A DNA stretch of 64,000 nt from JBCBCP01 sp038530575. Its GTDB lineage: Bacteria > Pseudomonadota > Alphaproteobacteria > Rhodobacterales > Rhodobacteraceae. Below the pieces are notes generated by a model. The model was not told the origin of the DNA. It saw only the letters and a program-made list of their open reading frames with translations, and did not search any database. Below, in pieces: positions 61,026 to 64,000 of this stretch. Both the position numbers and the translations under genes were made by a program. The stretch's first letter is position 1; each line of letters opens with the position of its first letter. The DNA is taken from positions 62,001 to 126,000 of the forward strand of contig JBCBCP010000002.1 of the NCBI GenBank assembly GCA_038530575.1, written 5' to 3'.

Positions 61026-62849
61026 ATGAGCCTGCCACAATCCCTTTCACAGTTCCTCTCTTCGGTTCACCCGTACGACACGCTGGATGCGCAAAGCCTG
61101 AGCGAGGTTGCGGGTCTGTGTGATGCGCAGACATTCGAGGCAGGAGCGCGCATTTTCGCTGTCGGAGATGAAATCACCTCGCTGGACGTCATCGTGTCTG
61201 GCGAAGTGGAGATTACCGACGAAGAAGGTATTCAGTTATCGCTATTGGGTCCCCGAAATTCCTTCGGGGAACGCGCGCTGCTTCGCGGTGGTGCCTCTCA
61301 ACGTGCCGCGACCGCACGCCAAGACACAACGCTGATCCGCATGCCGGCAGTTACCTTGCGCGCGCTGATGCAAGATCATTTGACTGTCTCGCGGTTTTTC
61401 GACCGCCGCCGGCCAGCCCGTGCCGAGACGCAGCGCGACCTGACTGTTTTGCCCGTTGATGAGCTTATGACGCGCGGTCCTGTGACCGCAGCGCCTGACA
61501 CCTCCATACGCGAGACAGCGCGGCTGATGGCAGAGCGAAAGATCTCCTCGGTTTGTATCGTTGCGCCGGATGGGTTTCGCGGGATCGTCACAGTGCGCGA
61601 CATGAATGCAAAGGTTGTCGCCGGTGGCGCTGATATCAATGCGCCGGTCTGTACCATCATGACGTCAGACCCTCTGACGCTTGGGCCGGCTGCGCTGGGC
61701 ATGGACGTGCTGCACATGATGATGGAGCGGGGGATTGGCCACGTGCCGATCGTCGATGGCCCGCGGTTAATGGGGATTGTCACCCAAACTGACCTGACCC
61801 GTTTTCAAGCGCTGTCCTCTGCCGATCTCGTCAGGCGGCTCGCAGCGGCAAAACGGCCAGAAACAATGGCCCGTATCACGGCAGAGATACCGGCGCTTCT
61901 TGCTCAATTGGTCGGCACCGCCGCGCGGCACGAGGTCATCACACGCCTGATCACAGACATTGCTGATACGGCAACGCGCCGCCTTTTGACCATGGCCGAA
62001 GCATCTCTTGGCCCTGCGCCGGTGCCCTATCTTTGGCTGGCCTGCGGAAGCCAGGGCCGGCGAGAGCAGACTGGAGTATCTGATCAGGATAACTGCCTGA
62101 TCCTTTCCGATGACGTGACCGACGCCGACATGGACTACTTTGCGCAGTTGGCAAAGCTGGTTACGGATGGCCTGAACACCTGTGGTTATGTCTATTGCCC
62201 GGGTGACATGATGGCGACTAACCCGCGGTGGTGCCAACCCTTGCGCATATGGCGGCAATATTTCGACGGCTGGATCGACAAACCAAATCCGGAAGCGCAG
62301 ATGCTGGCGTCTGTCATGTTCGATTTGCGACCCATAGGAGGCGATGAGAGCCTCTTCGAAGGCCTGCAGCAGGATACGTTGGAGGCGGCGGCACGTAATT
62401 CGATCTTTACCGCGCACATGATCTCTAACTCGCTGAAGCACGCGCCACCCTTGGGGCTCCTCCGTGGGCTTGCAACGATCCGATCCGGGGAACATCGAAA
62501 TACGCTGGATCTGAAACACAACGGGGTGGTGCCGGTTGTGGACCTTGGCCGCATCTATGCCCTTACGGGTTGCTTGACCGACCCGAACACCCGCGCAAGG
62601 ATCGAAGCAGGGATCGCTGCGGGGGTGGTATCAACCGGGGGCGGCGCAGATTTGCTGGACGCTTATGATGTGGTCGCAACTGCGCGGCTGGAACATCAGG
62701 CGGCCCAGATCAAGGCGGGCGGCGCACCGGACAACTACCTATCCCCCGCCGACCTTTCGGACTTTGAACGCAGCCACCTGCGCGATGCCTTTGTCGTGAT
62801 CAAAACGATGCAGGCCGCCGCTGGTTCGGGGAAGGGAGCCCTGAGTTAG
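61026..62849 (+). CDS. cNMP/CBS/nucleotidyltransferase-like protein (DUF294)
   Basis: A 607-residue cytosolic signalling protein. Residues ~15-120 form a cyclic-nucleotide-binding domain (SGEVEITDEEG, GPRNSFGERALL). Residues ~145-265 hold two CBS motifs (VDELMTRGPVTAAPDTSI and CTIMTSDPLTLG). Residues ~300-440 are a GlnD-like nucleotidyltransferase domain (WLACGSQGRREQTGVSDQDN, with GS and D-x-D residues). The C-terminal helical DUF294_C domain follows. Such proteins often neighbour SSS symporters and may sense nucleotides to control uptake; target unknown. It follows a strong terminator. Confidence 0.9.
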   Translation: MSLPQSLSQFLSSVHPYDTLDAQSLSEVAGLCDAQTFEAGARIFAVGDEITSLDVIVSGEVEITDEEGIQLSLLGPRNSFGERALLRGGASQRAATARQDTTLIRMPAVTLRALMQDHLTVSRFFDRRRPARAETQRDLTVLPVDELMTRGPVTAAPDTSIRETARLMAERKISSVCIVAPDGFRGIVTVRDMNAKVVAGGADINAPVCTIMTSDPLTLGPAALGMDVLHMMMERGIGHVPIVDGPRLMGIVTQTDLTRFQALSSADLVRRLAAAKRPETMARITAEIPALLAQLVGTAARHEVITRLITDIADTATRRLLTMAEASLGPAPVPYLWLACGSQGRREQTGVSDQDNCLILSDDVTDADMDYFAQLAKLVTDGLNTCGYVYCPGDMMATNPRWCQPLRIWRQYFDGWIDKPNPEAQMLASVMFDLRPIGGDESLFEGLQQDTLEAAARNSIFTAHMISNSLKHAPPLGLLRGLATIRSGEHRNTLDLKHNGVVPVVDLGRIYALTGCLTDPNTRARIEAGIAAGVVSTGGGADLLDAYDVVATARLEHQAAQIKAGGAPDNYLSPADLSDFERSHLRDAFVVIKTMQAAAGSGKGALS

Positions 62850-62851
62850 AC

Positions 62852-63370
62852 ATGTTTCTCGAACTAATCGCCACCGTCTTTGCCGGCATCGGCTGCGCCG
62901 GGATTGCGCTTGTGCTGAACATCATGACCGGACGGCGTCTGCCTAAATGGGTGATGCCTGTGGCTGCCGGCCTTGGCATGATCGGCATGACAATTTCCAG
63001 CGAATATACCTGGTACGACCGCACCGCTGCGCGCCTGCCTGAAGGGGTCGAGGTTGCCATGACCGTGGAAGAACAAAGCTGGTACCGCCCCTGGACGCAG
63101 GCATTTCCCTACACCAAGCGCTTTGTCGCCGTGGACGTCGCCGGCACGCGGACCCATCCAGAAAAACCGGACCTGCGCCTGACCGACCTCTATTTTTTTG
63201 GCCGCTGGTCGCCCGTGAACCTGACGCCGATGCTGCTGGATTGCGCCGGTGCCCGGTCGGCCGTGCTGATTGATGGCGCGACATTTGCCGCCGATGGCAC
63301 CGTGACAGGCGCAGATTGGGAACAAATGCCAATCGATGACCCCGTGCTGAAACGGGCCTGCGAGGCCTGA
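62852..63370 (+). CDS. Conserved membrane protein, unknown function
   Basis: I do not recognise a family for this 172-residue protein. Residues ~5-55 form two membrane helices (FLELIATVFAGIGCAGIALVL and WVMPVAAGLGMIGMTIS); the remainder is a probable periplasmic domain with YRPWTQAFPYTKRFVAVDVAGTR and one Cys pair (DCAGARS and a terminal CEA). It starts two bases after the DUF294 gene and ends one base before the next gene's start, so it belongs to that operon. Confidence 0.75.
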   Translation: MFLELIATVFAGIGCAGIALVLNIMTGRRLPKWVMPVAAGLGMIGMTISSEYTWYDRTAARLPEGVEVAMTVEEQSWYRPWTQAFPYTKRFVAVDVAGTRTHPEKPDLRLTDLYFFGRWSPVNLTPMLLDCAGARSAVLIDGATFAADGTVTGADWEQMPIDDPVLKRACEA

Positions 63371-63371
63371 C

Positions 63372-64000
63372 ATGCTCACCGCCCTCGGCCTGCGCCTGCG
63401 TATTTTCCTTTTCTTCGCCTTTCTGGCGTTGGGAGGGACGGCTCTGGCGGGGCTGGGGTTGTGGCTTGGCTGGTCGCGGGCTGAAGGCGTCGTGCCAACC
63501 GGGCCATTCGTTCAGGCGCTTGTACTGTTCGCGTTTCTCAATACTGGACTGGTTTTAGGGATCTGGCTGCTCTTTGACGAAAACGTCGCCAAACCAATCG
63601 TGCGCTTGTCCACGGGTCTACGGTTGCGGGCGCATTCCGGCGTAGCGGCTGACCTTAGTGCGGACGACGCGAAGTATCTGGGGGATCTTGCCCCGGCAGC
63701 CAATGCTTTGGCTGATACCGAAGTAGAGCGCAGCGCTGGCGATCTGTCGCGGGATGCCGCCCGTTTGCAGGCAGAAACCGAACGGCTGACCGCCCTTTTG
63801 ACTGAGGTGCCCGTGGCGACGATCCTTGTCAGTGAGCGCCAGCGTATCGTTTTGTATGATGGGCAAGCCTCTGGCATCCTTGCAGGTATTGCCGCGCCAC
63901 GGTTTGGCGCGCCCATCATCGACTATTTCGATGCAGATGATCTGGTGAAGATCAAAGCGCGGATGGCCAGCGAAGGCGGGATCATCCCGTTCGCGCTGCG
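63372..64000 (+). CDS. Membrane sensor-type protein, 3' truncated by window
   Basis: Partial: 209 codons are open to the window edge. Two membrane helices (residues ~8-33 and ~47-70) are followed by a HAMP-like stretch (KPIVRLSTGLRLRAHSG), a coiled coil (~95-140) and the beginning of a PAS-like fold (LTEVPVATILVSERQRIVLYD). From memory, the gene after DUF294 in symporter clusters is often a DnaQ-like exonuclease with this kind of N-terminus; the exonuclease part lies outside the window, so this is not shown. A histidine kinase is the alternative. Confidence 0.7.
   Translation, partial: MLTALGLRLRIFLFFAFLALGGTALAGLGLWLGWSRAEGVVPTGPFVQALVLFAFLNTGLVLGIWLLFDENVAKPIVRLSTGLRLRAHSGVAADLSADDAKYLGDLAPAANALADTEVERSAGDLSRDAARLQAETERLTALLTEVPVATILVSERQRIVLYDGQASGILAGIAAPRFGAPIIDYFDADDLVKIKARMASEGGIIPFAL

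Overview
The window reads as one continuous chromosomal segment of an alphaproteobacterium of the order Rhodobacterales, most likely the marine Roseobacter group. The reasons are the high-GC coding style, the RegB/SenC/RegA redox set, the hemD-mic60-hemY block, the timA-fxsA-secB-dnaQ-coaE-aroE-maf | rho-mnmE-mnmG-rsmG-parA-parB order, and perfect alphaproteobacterial parS sites. I cannot name a species. No rRNA, tRNA, insertion sequence, prophage or CRISPR array was recognised. Almost all of it is core genome, packed with 1-4 bp stop/start overlaps.

Layout. 0-10 kb: mutM, an enoyl-CoA hydratase, rpsT, then the replication block dnaA-dnaN-recF-(LysE exporter)-gyrB-nitroreductase. 10-23 kb: DUF2853 protein, EVE and YciI proteins, gpsA, tsaD, then hemD-mic60-hemY (haem synthesis and inner-membrane shaping), ahcY, an HD phosphohydrolase, a GNAT protein, and the redox locus regA-senC | regB. 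22-33 kb: a PAS protein that looks like DivL without a kinase domain, preceded by two CtrA-type boxes, then tsaE-amgK-murU-addB-addA-trxA (tRNA t6A, wall recycling, recombinational repair). 33-41 kb: an unrecognised protein, hslV-orf87-hslU, a lipoprotein hydrolase, an MFS carrier, an Smr protein, mltA, timA, fxsA, secB. 41-51 kb: dnaQ-coaE-aroE-maf read left and rho-mnmE-mnmG-rsmG-parA-parB read right, with an AT-rich gap at 44.16-44.67 kb carrying DnaA-box-like 9-mers. This is the best oriC candidate. Two perfect parS palindromes lie inside the first codons of mnmG and near the start of rsmG. 51-55.6 kb: hemW-rdgB-rph against hrcA-grpE. 55.6-64 kb: a probable acetate module, with acetyl-CoA synthetase coupled to an adenylate kinase, a two-subunit sodium/solute symporter, a cNMP/CBS/nucleotidyltransferase sensor, a small membrane protein, and the first part of a membrane protein with a HAMP/PAS-like N-terminus.

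How the parts work together. DnaA, beta clamp, RecF, gyrase, DnaQ, the candidate oriC and ParABS make this the replication and segregation centre of the chromosome. A perfect DnaA box lies in the dnaN leader. A perfect FNR box upstream of acsA has class II geometry relative to a good -10 element, and a near-perfect one precedes the symporter pair. Together with RegBA this suggests oxygen control of acetate uptake and activation.

Limits. Everything was read by eye from one window. Family names rest on motifs and remembered family features; no database search, GC-skew calculation or structure prediction was run.
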